64,000 nt of DNA from Apiotrichum sp. Y4204 (lineage: Eukaryota; Basidiomycota; Tremellomycetes; Trichosporonales; Trichosporonaceae), in the NCBI GenBank assembly GCA_025531455.1, contig JAMYHL010000042.1:186001-250000 (forward strand). Direction: 5' to 3'. Below, in pieces: positions 39,101 to 51,888 of the stretch. Positions within the stretch are counted from its first letter, which is position 1. Every line of letters begins with the position of its first letter. Both the position numbers and the translations under genes were made by a program. The notes below the pieces were generated by a model. That model ran no database searches, was not told where the DNA came from, and saw only the letters and a list, made by a program, of their open reading frames with translations.

Positions 39101-40615
39101 AACGACCACTCCTCCTGCGCGCGGAATACTACGTCCCAGTCGAACATGCGCCGCTGCATCTTCCCTCCCACAAGGCACTCTGCCCCTTCGGTGGGAAACT
39201 CCCAGATATGCGGGGCTATCTTGCCCTCCTCGTCGCGGTCGCGGCGCTGCCGCTTCGCCGGGGGCTTGCGCGCGCTCGGCGGGGCGGGGAGCGCGGGGAT
39301 CTGTGGAACAGTGTTCTGCACGCCGGCCGTGTCGAAGTGGCGAAGCGGATCGGCACGCAGCATCTCCGCCTCGGACAGCGGGGTCTTCGGCTTCAGCCCG
39401 CCAAGCACGTCGGCCGAGTGTACGGCGCTCGCGGCGCCGGCGTCCTTGAACACCTCGAGTTTTGGTGTGCGCGCCACCCGCCCCTGCTTAAGCGTCTCGC
39501 CGCGCCACGGCGTTGCCTCCACAGTGTTCTCCTTCCGGCGGCCGTCGCGCGTGCCAAAGTCGTCCCACGGCGTGGGTTCCGGGGCCTCGGGAGCCCCGCC
39601 GGCCGCATCACTGAAAATTGCCATCTTCGCGCCGTTACGAGCTGAGCTCCCACGCGCCTGCATCTGTGGCTGCTGCTGAGTGGATACCGATGCACGCCCG
39701 ACACTACCAAGCGCAGTCCGCCTCGGCGCTGCTGGCTCGGGTGGGTCATCCGGGACGACCCCGGATGGCGGTGCCATGATACGTGCGAGGAACGCCTGGT
39801 GGCGATTCTTGAGGCGTTCGAGCGGGGCCGCGCGCCGCGCAATGCCGAGGCGGTACACATCGTCGGCCTTCTTCTTGCTGAATGTGAGTTTGGTGAAATT
39901 AACAGAGGAGGCAGATGGAATGGCTCTCAGAGACGATGGCTTGACCAAACTTCGTAGCCAAGACAAGAGCTCTTACCCCCGACCCACACTCACCGATTCA
40001 ATCCCTCCAGCGCCGCACTCCACTCCTCATAGAATCCCGCATGCCGCGTCCCAATCCCGCGGCTCTCGAGGAACGCCCACACCTCCTCGCGGCGCTCAAC
40101 GAGGCGCGCGTACAGCGTCCACAGGCGGAGGTACCGCCCGTCCTGGGCGAAGCGCGGGTCGTCGACAAAGCGGCGCGTCGCGGACTCGAGGTGGGGCAGG
40201 ACGCGGGCGGGGGAAGAGGGGAAGTGCTGCAGGAGGAAGGTCGTGTACCTGTAGTTAGTACGGGTGTAGAAAGAGGCAGGGAGTGAGTGGCAAGCGGCGA
40301 GGGGCGGGTTGACGAGGGCCATCACTGTCGACCGACCCAGCTCCTCCCATGTATCCGAATACCACCTCCCGCTGCGACTCACCGACAGTAGACGTCCAAC
40401 AGGTCCCCGTCCTCCATCTCCTCCCCCTCGCGTTCTCTGCGCTCCGCCTCCTCAATCTCCCCCTGGAGCTTCTCGATCCCGCGGGTAATCTCCTCGTCGT
40501 CCTTGTCCCGGCTGAACAGGGCGCCGAGGGTCGCTGCGCTTCGGCCGCCTGCGAGCGGACGGATGTTCTCCTTCTGCGACTCGATGAGCGCAAAGTCTGT
40601 TACTGGTGGTTCCAT
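36151..40615 (-). CDS. BUB1: MadBub spindle checkpoint kinase (undivided Bub1/Mad3)
   Basis: Kinetochore scaffold and kinase of the spindle assembly checkpoint. The start at 40615 gives MEPPVTDFALIESQKENIRPL with KEN box 1. The Mad3/Bub1 TPR region follows (FLLQHFPSSPARVLPHLES..YLRLWTLYARLV..FLESRGIGTRHAGFYEEWSAALEGLN). Then come a second KEN box in GRRKENTVEATPW, a Bub3-binding GLEBS stretch (EEWSFEEVRARKLGLLG), and a candidate Mad1-binding motif in MTPITERTF. The C-terminus is a full kinase: G-loop GEGGFGAVFLG, AIKVEK, catalytic HGDLKIDNCL, LIDFGRAADL and the Bub1-specific ETDYFGLAGVAYCLLFGKYIGTEVV, ending NCQKNGKSLKQMLKRIELRAMERR at the stop (36151). Because it keeps both KEN boxes and an intact kinase, one protein should do both Bub1 and Mad3 jobs. 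Two private repeat arrays sit in the middle. About 1,400 residues. Confidence 0.92.
37440..37660. repeat. Degenerate ADVSM repeat in the MadBub gene
   Basis: Seven to eight degenerate copies of A/P-D-V/A-S-M/V with spacers of 8-15 residues read, on the minus strand, as GDVSMRG, ADASMRK, ADVSMAA, ADVSMAA, PDVSMAP, ADVSVVR and ADVSMAP. The array lies between the kinase domain and the RRxS array. Confidence 0.7.
37810..38195. repeat. 30-bp repeat encoding 10-residue SRRxSDxRDA units
   Basis: Eleven or twelve units of about 30 bp with drifting sequence encode S-R-R-V/I/T-S-D-x-R-D-x. Ten of the units keep an R-R-x-S core. Because 30 is a multiple of three, length change would not break the frame. 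Confidence 0.8.
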
Positions 40616-41085
40616 GTTGGGTGTGGGTGTTGAAGGATGAGAGAAAGAGAGAATTCTCACCTCTGGTGTTTGTTGACCACCAAAGAGAAATCAGTCGGGT
40701 CGGACCGACACTCGGGGCGTGTTTACTGCCAAACACCGGAACCAAATCTGGAATTCTGACACAGATGCACCAAACACCACATCACCCCCCAGGACATAAC
40801 AATCATCAATCGTCAATGCACCACCACCCAAGAGCGTGTCTATTACAATGCAGAGTGAAAATGTACGTATGTGCTAAATCGTCGGCGCGGGCGCCTTGTG
40901 TGCAGCCGGCAGGCCAAGGGAGCGATGGTGCGGAAGGGAAGAGGTGGGATTGTGGCTCGCTCATGCCAGTCGTGGCGTGGTATCATGCCCGTCGTCTCGT
41001 TCATGGAAGGTATTACGGTACTGCAGTATGCGTACTGTGGAGGGTAAGGGGGAGGGAGGTATCGTTGTCTTGTCGAGGGTCGTGA
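40616..41085 (-). other. Promoter of the MadBub gene
   Basis: This 470-bp gap lies between two minus-strand genes and so contains the MadBub promoter and the chitin synthase 3' end. No gene is supported. Confidence 0.45.
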
Positions 41086-44000
41086 CTACATTTTCTTGTA
41101 TGTGTGCGAGGGGCTGGCGCCGTGCGAGCCGTCGTCGAGGGGGCCGAGCGGACCGTAATTATCTGGGCTATGTGCGAGAATGCCGCCACCAGCGGAGCGC
41201 TGGCGCGTGTGCCCGTTTGCAACGTGGGACTCGATCGCCGTGCTCTGTGCGTAGCCAACGGGCGCGCCGCGTGAGATCGCCGCGTACTGTTCTGGGGGTG
41301 AGCCCGAGCCCACAGGTGAGGCTGTTTGGCTGCGGTGCGACTGCGGGGTGTACCCCCGCTGCAGCGGAGACGGTGCGTTGCGGTCGGGGCGGGTCTGAGC
41401 CGGTGGGGGCTCGTCGAATCCTTGGTCCAAAAGGGCCGCCATGTCGTTCATTCCAAGCACTGGTCCTGCAGCGCCACGCGTCGCGCCGTACTCGGGAGCC
41501 ACAGCAGTCGGCGGGGGCGGATAGGCCGGGTTGTTCTCGTCGTATCCGCCGATCTCCGCGCCCCAGACGTCTTCCTCCGAGGACACAACCGAGCCACAGT
41601 CGCTGTCGTAATCGCGCGCAAATCCACGATCCGGAGCGGCCAGCTCGTCCTCGCCATAGAAGCCGCGGCCGTGCATGCGCTCCATCTGTCTGCGTCGCTT
41701 CTCCTCACGGCGGAGCTTGCGCAGGCGTGAGCGCTCCCAGTCGTCCCACCGCCGCAGGGGAATGTTGCCGCCAGTGAATGTACCGGTATCACCACCGTGG
41801 CCTGCCTTGTCGACCACCTCGCCTTCGACCTTACGCGTCTCGCCCCAGGAGAAATCATCAAAATGCCAGAACGAGTACACTGGGAGGACAAAGTTCCAGA
41901 TTGGCAGGGCGAGGAAGTAGACGAGCATCCACGCGACATAGATGGCCTTGCCGGTGGTGATGAGGATGAGCACACCTGGGAGACCGAGAACGCAGCCAAG
42001 AAGCATGAGCGGAATGGCCTCGGAAAAGTTGTTTGGTGGCGTTATGATAGAGTTGACGACGAGCGCAAAGGTGAGACAAATGGCGATGGGGAGCACGACA
42101 GTACCGAGCAGGTCCATGAACACGACAAACTGCATGGAAAAGCAGAAGGTGCCGCAGAGATCGCGCACCAGCACAAGCTCCATCAGATTGTGCACGGTCG
42201 AGTTGATCCAGCGGCGGCGCTGAGAGAGGAGAATCTTGAAGGTGTCTGGGGCGATAGTACGGCAACGCGCCTGGGGGAGGAAGATGTTGCGGCGGTTGGG
42301 GAACGTGCGGAGCAGGACGGTCGACAGGAAACGGTCCTCACCAAGGAGAAGCAGGTTCTTCTGGTGCAGCGAGTGCACCTCGGACTGGCTGTACTCGCGC
42401 ACAATCTCGGGCTTGACGAGGATTGGAATCCAGTCGTTGTCCCCATCCTTGCGCGCCTTGATGCGGTACATTGAGAAACAGCCGGGCAGACAGGTAACAC
42501 CACCGAACACCGACTCGAAGGCTTTGATGTTGTGATGCGAGATAAAGTACTCATACACCTGGATCATGGTGACCCATGTCTGGCGTTTGTTCGCGATACG
42601 TGTCTCGCCACACACGCCCATGACCATGTTGTCGTTTGCCATAGAGGCCACAAGGTAGCCGAGCGAATCGGGGTACACCTTTGTGTCGGCATCCACCATG
42701 AGGCAAACCTCGAAGAAGTCGGGGGTCACGCCCATGAGGGTATGGATCTTGCGGAAGAGGTCGTAGTCGAGCGGGGTCATGCGGTCATTGTAGGTGACGC
42801 GGGAGAAGAAGTTCATGAGGATGAGCTGCGAGTCGCGCTTTCCACGGTTCCCTGGCTTCTTTTCGGTCGCCTCCGAAGACATGCCGCACTTGACGACCAT
42901 GATGGTCGGGCAGCGGTGGCCGTTCTGAGTGACTGAGGTTAGTGGGAAGAAGCACATCTGCACATACCAAAGTGACCCGCATACACCATTGCACGGTTCT
43001 CCGCCTTGGGACCGCTGCCGACGGCCTCGTATCCCATGGGCTGGGGGTTACCAAAGCGGGGATCGGCCTCGAGCATGCTGACGCAAATGTCGGGCGTGCT
43101 CATCTTTTCTCCTGCGCCGGTGATCATACCGTCGCAGACGACGAAGATGAGCTTGCGCGAGTCAGGGTAGGTCGTGCCGGCGATGGAGTCGAGCGTTCCG
43201 CGGATGCCTTCCTCGCCTTCAGAGTAACATGTGACGAGGCAGACGGTGAACAGCTCAGAGCCGATGGTCGCGAGGGTCATCATCTGCGGCGGTGTCTGGC
43301 CGCCGGCAGCAGTGTTTGCCCACGGTGCGTTGCCGTTCTGGTTGTGAACCGAAATGTTTGCGCCTTCGGGCAGCACCGTTGGGGCAATACCGGTCCCCTT
43401 CCTCTTCTGCTTCTGTACCAGACGGCGGCTGAGGAACCAGCTGAAGATGACGGCCATGAAGAAGCGAATGAGAATTAGGGCGAGAATGACTATGAGCGAG
43501 AGGTAGAGCACAAGAGACGCAACAAAGCATCCCGGGGTGACCTTGTTGATTCTTCCTGCGAGATACCTCGATGTCAAACACGGAATAGCCTTCTTGAGCT
43601 CCTCGGTGTGCTGCATTGCGAGGGTCACATCCTTGCCCGAGCTGTTCTGGTAGTGCAGCGCGGTGCGGATGACCTGGTCGACAGTGTCGTTTGCGATCGG
43701 CTGGGGGTTGGCGTTGATGTACGGGTTCATGTTGAGCACCAGGCCGTCAATGACAATGTAGTTTTCCATTTTTGCGACCTGATCCCAGTCATAGCCCTCC
43801 CAGACCTCGATGGGGATAAGCTTAAGGGATTTCAGAGTGGCGTCCGAGAGCGTGTCGAGCACACATTCCGTCTTGGAACCGGAAGGACAGAGGGGCGTAG
43901 AGGCGTACTTTGCGGTCGAAGTGCACGCGGGGTACATGTCGGGGGTGCGCTTGAAGAGCGTGGTGATGTCCTGCCCAGGCATATCTTTCGCAATGTCAAA

Positions 44001-44525
44001 GAAGCTGACGCCGGGTGGTGTTGCGGCCTCTGTAATGTTCAAGGCCTTACCCGCGGCCGACAATGTTGCTGCTGTGAGATCGTGCTGGAGATGCGTCTAC
44101 TCACCTGGAGTGGAGCCAAGAAGCTGCGTTGTCACTTGCGAGTTGGCAGGACAGAGGGTGCTCTGAAGGCCCATTGTGAAGAAACCAACAAAGGCAGCGA
44201 GACAGAGCGAGATGAACACGAGCGTGATCTTTTCCCGCCAGGCCTGCTGCGTGCTGGAGTCCTTGAGGCCGCACGCCTTGAGCACGCTGGCCGGCGCCCA
44301 GAACGTGACGACCCAGGAGGTATATGTCCACCAGCCATTGCCCTCCGCCTCTGCGCCGACTGCGCCGGCCTGTGCGGGGTTGATGAGGGGGACGGGAGCG
44401 ACGTGTCGCTCTGGGCGGGTCAGAGTTTTTGAGCGCTTCACAGTAGCGCCGGTGCGCTGGTACATTGACTGGCGCTGCGGCGCTGCCGAGGTGAAGGGCA
44501 GCGGCGCATTGTTATTCGGGGCCAT
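41086..44525 (-). CDS. CHS3: Chitin synthase, class IV (Chs3-like)
   Basis: Plasma-membrane processive GT2 enzyme making chitin from UDP-GlcNAc. The start at 44525 gives [11 protein letters not shown] and two early hydrophobic segments ([33 protein letters not shown]). Next comes a large luminal region rich in Cys and then [26 protein letters not shown]. The catalytic half has [100 protein letters not shown] and [16 protein letters not shown]. The conserved EDRxL and QRRRW motifs are intact. C-terminal helices follow with [15 protein letters not shown], the class IV ending. The tail is disordered. Only two introns are needed (near 44.1 and 42.95 kb), and total length is about 1,110 residues. 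The class number relies on the SWGETRKV block and domain order. Confidence 0.94.
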
Positions 44526-46388
44526 GCCGGAGGGGGGGAAGATTGGGGAAGGAGGATCTGGAGACGGCGATGGGATCTATTGATCTAGCAGGGCAGGGCC
44601 AGAGTCATTGGCGGGGGAGTCAAGATGAGATGGCAAGAAGCGCGACGTGGTGTCACGAAAGAGCAGGATCACAGGTGGCGCCGGCGTCGAGACCTGTCGA
44701 AAGGCGGGCGGTACGGGACAGGAGTGTCAGTAAAATGAGTGTGGGGCAGGTGAAGATGGTCGGCGTCGGAGATGGCAGAGACGGAGGGAGGACAGTTGAT
44801 GGACCGAGGTGATGACGAGGAGCAAGCACTGAGTGAGTGGCAAGTCCGAGGCCGCTCTGGAACAGAGGTGGGTGGGTGGGTGCAGGTGACGGAGGAAAAA
44901 GAGAGGGGGGGGGAGCGCGGAAAGGGACGCGGCGTGACGGAGACGGAGACGGAGACGGGGATGGGGACGCGAGAGGGAACGTGTTCGGACAAGAGAGTGA
45001 AATGGGGGATGAGAGAAGGAAGGAGGGTGGGTGAGTAAGGATGAGGTGTGCAGAGGAGGGGGAGATCCGGGCACTGGAGAAGAAATGTTGGAGGATTCGT
45101 GCTGGGATGCAGGCTGCTAGCTGCTAGTGCTGGACGCGGGGAGGGCAGAGTGATGGGATGGGATCGGCCTGGGATGGAATGGAGCACCGAGTGTATGCTG
45201 CCCGCAGGCACCAGAGCAGAGCAAGAACGCCACGCGCCACGCGCCGCACGCACCGCGAGTACAGGGAGTCGGCGCGTGCCCAGCAAAGAGTCGGGACTCT
45301 TCTGGGACCTGGGACCCGGGGGGACGGCTCCAGGGGGGAGGGATGATTGGGATGACTGGACTGCAGACGAGGGGCGATCATCTGAGGGAAGACGCCGAAA
45401 ATCAGGGCGGCGCAGGAGAAGCCACGCGAGACAGGGCGCCGGGCGCGGGGCGGCCACTGTGGACACGGAGATGCCCTCGACGCGGGTGCGGTGTTCCTCT
45501 GTCTCTCCTGCCTCTGATGGAAAGGGTCACATTGCTCAGGAACACGTCGTACTGCCCAGGACCAGCAGTTATAATGAGACTTGCAATGGGATTAGTGATC
45601 TGCTTTGACCGGAGAGGAGCTGGATTAAGGAATACTTCCAATAAAACTAATCCTCATTTTGCTCCCATCTGTTCATTCCTCCCTCCCGTGCTGTAATCTA
45701 TTTACGAGAACGAAACACTCTCGGGACAAGAACTAATCCTTTTTTTTTTTTGTTGAAGAAGAACGTCCATCATGGCAAGTAAGGAGGAGAGTGTCCTCTG
45801 TTCCTCTCGACATCAGCATCTCTGTCCTCTGTCTCCCTATCTCTGTCTGCAATGCATAACACGACACCAAGAATTCAGAATGTAGAAGCAATCAGAAACC
45901 AGAAACACCATTGTCCTCTGCGCCCGTGTCGCGCTGGCACCGCGCGCCACGGCGCCACGGCAGGGGCGGTCTCTCCCAGCGTCCATACCCCGGGGAGAGT
46001 CCATCAACTAGATCAGTGGATTACTGGATGGCGCAAGACAGACCCATAGACGTATCCCATATCCCATCCCATCTCATGGCATCAACCACAGATCCACAGG
46101 GCCACGAAATTGTTCCAGGCTCAGTCAGAGACTCACTTCTCCGGCTCGGCCTGCAGGAAAGTTGTGTGGTACGTAACAATCACTCATCCACCGCTGCATC
46201 CGCTGGACGAGAATAGAGATCCGGGAGATATAAGCGTACTTTGGGCCCAAGGCACGCACCGGCACACTCCCGTCACCCGCGTGCCAAAAAAAAAAGAGGA
46301 CGCGACCGAAAAGCTCTCGAGTTCAGAATACTCAGAACACGAAACGAAAACGCGCAGCCCATACTGAACTGCACACTTCCACTCGAAG

Positions 46389-46475
46389 CGAGCTTCGCAA
46401 TACCTGAACTCAGGCGGAGGCCGATCCTGAGCGAAGCCTGAGCGGAGCCTGAACCGACCCTGAGTCCGAGCGTCC
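46389..46475. repeat. Degenerate CCTGAGC-type quasi-repeat
   Basis: Successive motifs such as CCTGAACTCAG, CCTGAGCGAAG, CCTGAGCGGAG, CCTGAACCGAC and CCTGAGTCCGAG recur at about 11-bp spacing within the gene-poor tract. Copies differ at several places, so this is a decayed short tandem array. Confidence 0.6.
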
Positions 46476-49400
46476 GAGCCTTCGAGCTGCGGGCCTGAGT
46501 CGAGTCCACTCGGCGACGTCTCGCTTCGTATTTCGCACTGTGTCAGATCTGACAGGCCTGACAGGCCGGCACCAAATGGATGCTCTCGTCCCGGAACGCC
46601 ACTCGATCGAAACCTTATTGGCGCTGTCCTGAACCCGGGTTGGACCCAAGGACTCGCAGGATGGGCTGGATGGGCAGAGGAGACGGTGAAACTGTGAGCC
46701 ATGAAGCTGTCTAGCTGTAGGTTGCCGCCATGCTAGACTTATAGGCTGGCTGTTACGGCTGTTGAGCGCATGAGCGCATGAGCGATCGTCCGAGCGGACT
46801 GAAACCTGAGGCGACAAGGTGGGTGTAGGCCTCATGATCTGTGCGGCGCAGTGCGCAGCCTGCAGGGATTGTTGAACGGCGAGCGTGTGGAGACGGCTAT
46901 GCGAGATGGAATGAGGGGTCGCTGGTGGCAGATGATCGGTCTGAAGGGGTGGATGAGGGGGAAACGACAGATCTTATAACTCTTCCACACATGCCACACA
47001 CCGAGGTGGAAGTTGGAAGATGGACATGAGCGCCGCAGCATGACTACAGTCGTTGATCATTGAGCGATGGAGGCGACCAGACAGAACACACTGGGCCGTG
47101 AATGCTCAACAGCAGACAATCCACAGTGGGGCGACGAAACTGACCGACGGCCTGGCGGAGGAATGGAAGCTGGGGCTCAGTGCCGCAGTCGGTGCCGCAG
47201 TGGACTGGAGCCATGGAGCTGGAGGTTTGGATGTCCCCGTGGCTGTGGCTCGTTCTGGAAGTATGAGTATACGAGGTGAGTGGACGGCGACACAGTTCTC
47301 CGTCTTGTCTCAGGTTGATACGGCCGACATGTCTCTTCCCATGCAGAGTGCGTGTAGTGTACAATCATCTCAAGACTACGCTTAGGGTCTCGGCAAAGCT
47401 CATCACACTATCAACAATGACATCTGAGTGTTATGAATTGTTCAACCGGTACGTGAGATAACAGCTTCGAGAGATAGCCCACCATCGACGCTGCGCGCCA
47501 AGCCTCTGCCCACCGGTTGCTCCGCGGACCGAGAAGTCGTTGTGTATTGTGTGTGTGATCGACATGATCGTGTCTGCGGTACAGCCGCGGTTAGTGGAAC
47601 ATCGAGAGCAGTCAGTGTCAATGTCTGCAGTATGAACGTTATCAGCGAGCCCAAGAGCCAAGAGGCGTACGCGAGCCAGGTGGTTGGTGGTGCGCATCCG
47701 TTTATTGCACTGTGTGGCAGCCAGAAGGATACAGTAGCATCCCGCCGAGTCCCTGAGTCTCCGAGCCTATGTGCGTGGAAGAGACGAGCAGCTCCAGGAC
47801 CCTTCTCAGACTCAACAGCTTACAGGATCACGGAGCTCGCGCCAACGCATTCTTCCCCCTCCCCAGGAGCCCGGCTCCCGCCCCTACAGTATACTGTACA
47901 CTTCAACACATGTCCTCGCTGGTGAAGGCCACTATCGAGAGGCTGCTCCCAACTCCACCCGCCCACCGAAACTCCGACAGCCGCGGGTATATCTGTGGAT
48001 TGCGACACTTGCCCTGAAAACACGCTGTCTCGTTGGTGATTCCAAAACGAGCGTAGGCGAGGTGAGATCTTGGGCTTGGCAGTCAATTCAAAAAAAGACA
48101 AGAGATTCATGATTCAAGTCTCGCGACACGTGTCCCGGTGGACTCGGGCCGGCGGCTTGTGCGTGATTGTACTGTATCTGTCAGTTGACGTACATGAGCG
48201 CAGTGAGAACAAGTCAATCTACAAGTTTAATAGGGTTGGAGATACATAGGGAATGAGACGCGATGGGAAATGAGGAGATGGAGAAGAACAAGAGTGGAAA
48301 CTACGGGCGACGAGTACGAGCCCGACCTGCTGAGCACTGCCCTACGCCTATGAGCTTTATTGCGATCACAGGGCTTGAGTCTCGTCAAAACACCAAGCAG
48401 GAGCGGGTATCTGGCTTTGATTTTTGTTTCACTTCACTGTGTGTCATCATTATTCATGTCATCATTATTCTCGCCACTCCTGTCGTCCACAGACTTGAGA
48501 GTGGGAGGGCAAAAAGCGGCCAACGTTCCCTCCGATGAGACGCAATCGGCACCAGACTGAGCCCGCTTGTGCTGCAGAGACGACTTGGCGTTACCTTCTC
48601 CGCCAGCTGGGTAATGGATCAAGACCGGAATTACTAAGCTGCCGACTGTAAACGACTCGACGAAGAACAGACGACTTGTTTGACAGTACTGTTGCAGTAG
48701 AGCAAATGATAGTCTCTCCGAACTCTACACCAACCGCACTAACCGCGGGTAGTCCTTCTACGGAGGATCTTTATTGTCCACTCGTTCCCACCACGGTAGC
48801 ATCCAGATAGGAATCCGTTCCCCTCCGTCAGTTTACGCCACCATCGTTTGGGGTTTGGCGAGTGGATTGGAATAAGTCATTAGTAGAGCTTAGCCCAAGA
48901 GGCAGAGCCAGAGGCAGGATCAGAGGTCAGAGTCGCGCTGGCGTCGAGTATGTCATGGTCGGACATCAAGAACGGCGGCAATGTGGGGCCGACCGTTCAG
49001 ATTATGCCTCGACTCTGCTCCTTGCTTCACCACCGACGGACATCTCATTTCTGCTCTCCAGATCTGTGGTGACAGCCTGCCACCACCACTGCTGCCCTTT
49101 CCGACGCCAGACAATTGAATCTGAACTTGAATTCGAAACTGGCATTATCACCCGCAATACCATTGACACGCCGACACAGACATAGCACATGCCAGCGACT
49201 CTTACCGTGCGTTGCCACTGGACAGAGTCATGAAGCCGTCTCTCAGTAGACTTGGGCGAGCGGAATTTCCGTCGACACGCAACGCGCGACTCGCCATTCG
49301 TTTGCCCGCGTTGTGCTCGCTCGGCGACTGCTCTGAATCGCCAAACGGAAACGAGATGCCAGGCCGTGACGCCGTCGCCCGGCGGCACAGCGGCATGTGG

Positions 49401-50162
49401 CGCGTAATTGGCACCATGCACCATGGGCGAAACGCATGCTGTGCCAAGAAAATAGGATTCGACGCGCCACGAAACGTGCCAAGGCTGTGACGCCTCGGCC
49501 TTGGTTCATTGACGAGTGTGTTGAGTACTGGATACGGTCAAATGTCGAGGCTGCACAGTGATACGGTGGAGCATCGCGATTGAGGACATTGGAAGAGCCG
49601 TGGCCCCACACCGCCACACGTCCCCTGCGCACCCTCAGGATTTCCTCCTCCGTTAAACTGTGTCCTGTAAAATTGTCAATCATGTTCATTAGAGCCAGGA
49701 AGAGTAATCTGAGTGGCTTGAGTACGGAGCGACACTCTGGAACCCATGTGGGCGGGAGAATGTACTGGACGCTCGCGAGGGATGACTGCCAACGGATATC
49801 GCCCACCCCATGCCAAGGGACGCAGTAGCCATTGCCCTGCTTGCTTAAATTGCAGAGCATGATGGACGTGCACTTGATATCGGAAATGGGCCGCGACACA
49901 CCGCGATTAACAGGCCTCCTGAACAACTACTCACAGCGTGCCACACCAATAAACGAGATGTTCTTTCCAGATAACACAGCGATTACGAAGGAACACAAAC
50001 ACTCGCTGCGCCACACCCCACTCACCCCCACTCGGGCCACTTTAACAGGGAGCGCGCCACTGGGTGAACCTCCTCCCTGGATTTTTTTCCGCCGGGGTTA
50101 ACAACATTGATGCGGAAACGATGGGGAAGTCAAGGTGGGGAGACATCCGCCGATCGAGAGTG

Positions 50163-50250
50163 AGCTAGTGTGACGCCGAGACATGCCGCGACTATCCGCC
50201 GGCGCCAGCGCGCTGGCGCGCCAAACGTAGCGCGTGCAGCTAGTGTGACG
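50163..50250. repeat. 18-bp palindrome flanked by 13-bp direct repeats
   Basis: The perfect palindrome GCGCCAGCGCGCTGGCGC occupies 50202-50219. The 13-mer AGCTAGTGTGACG is present at 50163-50175 and again at 50238-50250, one on either side. No gene is near, and the function is unknown. Confidence 0.8.
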
Positions 50251-51544
50251 GATTGCTAAAGCGCGACACGTCCTGTTAGCGCGAGAGGCAAATGTTTATC
50301 ATCGTTTTGCAGTCTATTTCTATGCGGAAATGACGCCCCAGTCACGATCAGGCCACTGTCTCTGTGGCACTTGTCACCACTTGCCGCACGCTATCGAGCT
50401 ATGGCTGTCAGCAGCTGAGCAGCCATTGCAAAATCGCGCACGCTCGCGCGACATCTACAGAGATCCAGAGCTGCAGAGAGAGCGGACAGCAAATTTCCGG
50501 AGTGCATCTTCCGTGGCATGCGGACCGCCACAGCGGTGAGCGAGGCACATCCCGCAAGCGCGCGACTGGGGAACCAAGCTTCTTAGCATCATTCTTGGCC
50601 AGATCTTCATTTATCCGTCGAGATGCATCCGAGAAACCAAGAACTCCCAAGATCGGCAGCCGAATGTGATCAATTATAATACATACTCCCTCCTCCCCCA
50701 GACTCGTGATCTGTGACTGAGAGATAAGCCTGCGGAATGCTCATTTGCGGCACGGTGCAGCGTGCATGTGACGCTCGTCCCCTCAAGACGTCAGAAGCCA
50801 TCCCGAGCCGAGTCATTGTTTCGCATTTGTGGCACTTCTTGGGCAAGTGCATCGGCCCGGCCACACCGCCTCGCAATCTGGCGCGTGGCGCGTTCCCGCG
50901 ACACGGACCCACATGGGTCCACCTTTCGGCCTCTGACGACCTACTCGGTCTGACAAGTCCGAATATCGTGCATCGACGAGCTGTATCGCTTGCCCCCTCG
51001 CTCCTCGATCGCACACAGACGCGGTACATGGCGTGCCGTGTGCGTAAACCCCAGTCGTGCAGTGGGGTGTGGTGGGGTGGTAATACCGGGGTGCGGATGA
51101 ATCAAGTCGGCGGCTGAAGCAACCGGGGACGAGTGGACCGCCAGGTGCCGCACATGTGTTACGCTATGCGCGGCTTTAGAGGGCCTCCCAGCAAACTTGG
51201 AGGTCTGGGACCGAGCCACTAGAACACGGGGCCGAGTGATCGGGCATTGGGATATCACCATAGCCAGCGTCGCCTCGGACTGCCTGGTCCACCTGGTCCA
51301 CTTATGCTACTTTGACAGGCACGTGCCCCCAGAGTCAAAGACAACCCTCGGCCCAGCTCCAGTGCCGCTTCGACCTCTGCAGAACCTGGAGGTGCTGTGC
51401 AGTTCCAGCCAAGGGAGGAAGCAAGCAAGAGGAATGTCCAAGCCCAGCACACCCTTTGCCCGGTTGTCCACGGCCCGCAAGCGCACGCCTCCGAACCCTC
51501 CGCTCCCAGGCCTCGACCACGGCCTTTTCATTTTTCATTTCTCT

Positions 51545-51573
51545 CCCAAGCTCCCAAGCTCCCAAGCTCCCAT
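51545..51573. repeat. CCCAAGCT tandem run
   Basis: The unit CTCCCAAG recurs three to four times in a row (CCCAAGCTCCCAAGCTCCCAAGC) in the gene-poor tract. It is simple slippage-type DNA. Confidence 0.75.
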
Positions 51574-51860
51574 TGCGCGTCGTGTGATACGCTTAAACTC
51601 GGCAAGATGGGGAGAGTGCAGAGGAAGGGTTTTCTAATGTCCAACCCGCTTGCGCGTAATGCTGAATCTCTTGACACTCTCGGCATCAGCTGATTGCGCA
51701 GCGCCACCAGGGGGGGCGGAACTCACATACCGACATCACGTCTTCCAATCCGCAGCCGAAGATGGGACATGGGCATGGGAGAGGCAAGTCCGGCCCATCG
51801 GTGCTCCCAACTCCGGACCACGGCCCCAGGGATCCTACGCTGCCAATCGATCAGACACCA

Positions 51861-51888
51861 AGGATCCAAGGATCCAAGGATCAAGGCC
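51861..51888. repeat. AAGGATCC short tandem run
   Basis: An ACCAAGGATCCAAGGATCCAAGGATCAAGG-like run holds three AAGGATC units in succession in the gene-poor tract. Confidence 0.7.

Noticed and set aside
38296..39645. 449-codon plus-strand frame
   Set aside because: Antisense shadow of the MadBub gene; GC-rich third positions keep the opposite strand open.
49243..49926. Minus-strand 227-codon frame, part of which looks protein-like
   Set aside because: No recognisable family; needs non-ATG start in the visible frame and has no consistent exon partners. Left as part of the gene-poor tract.
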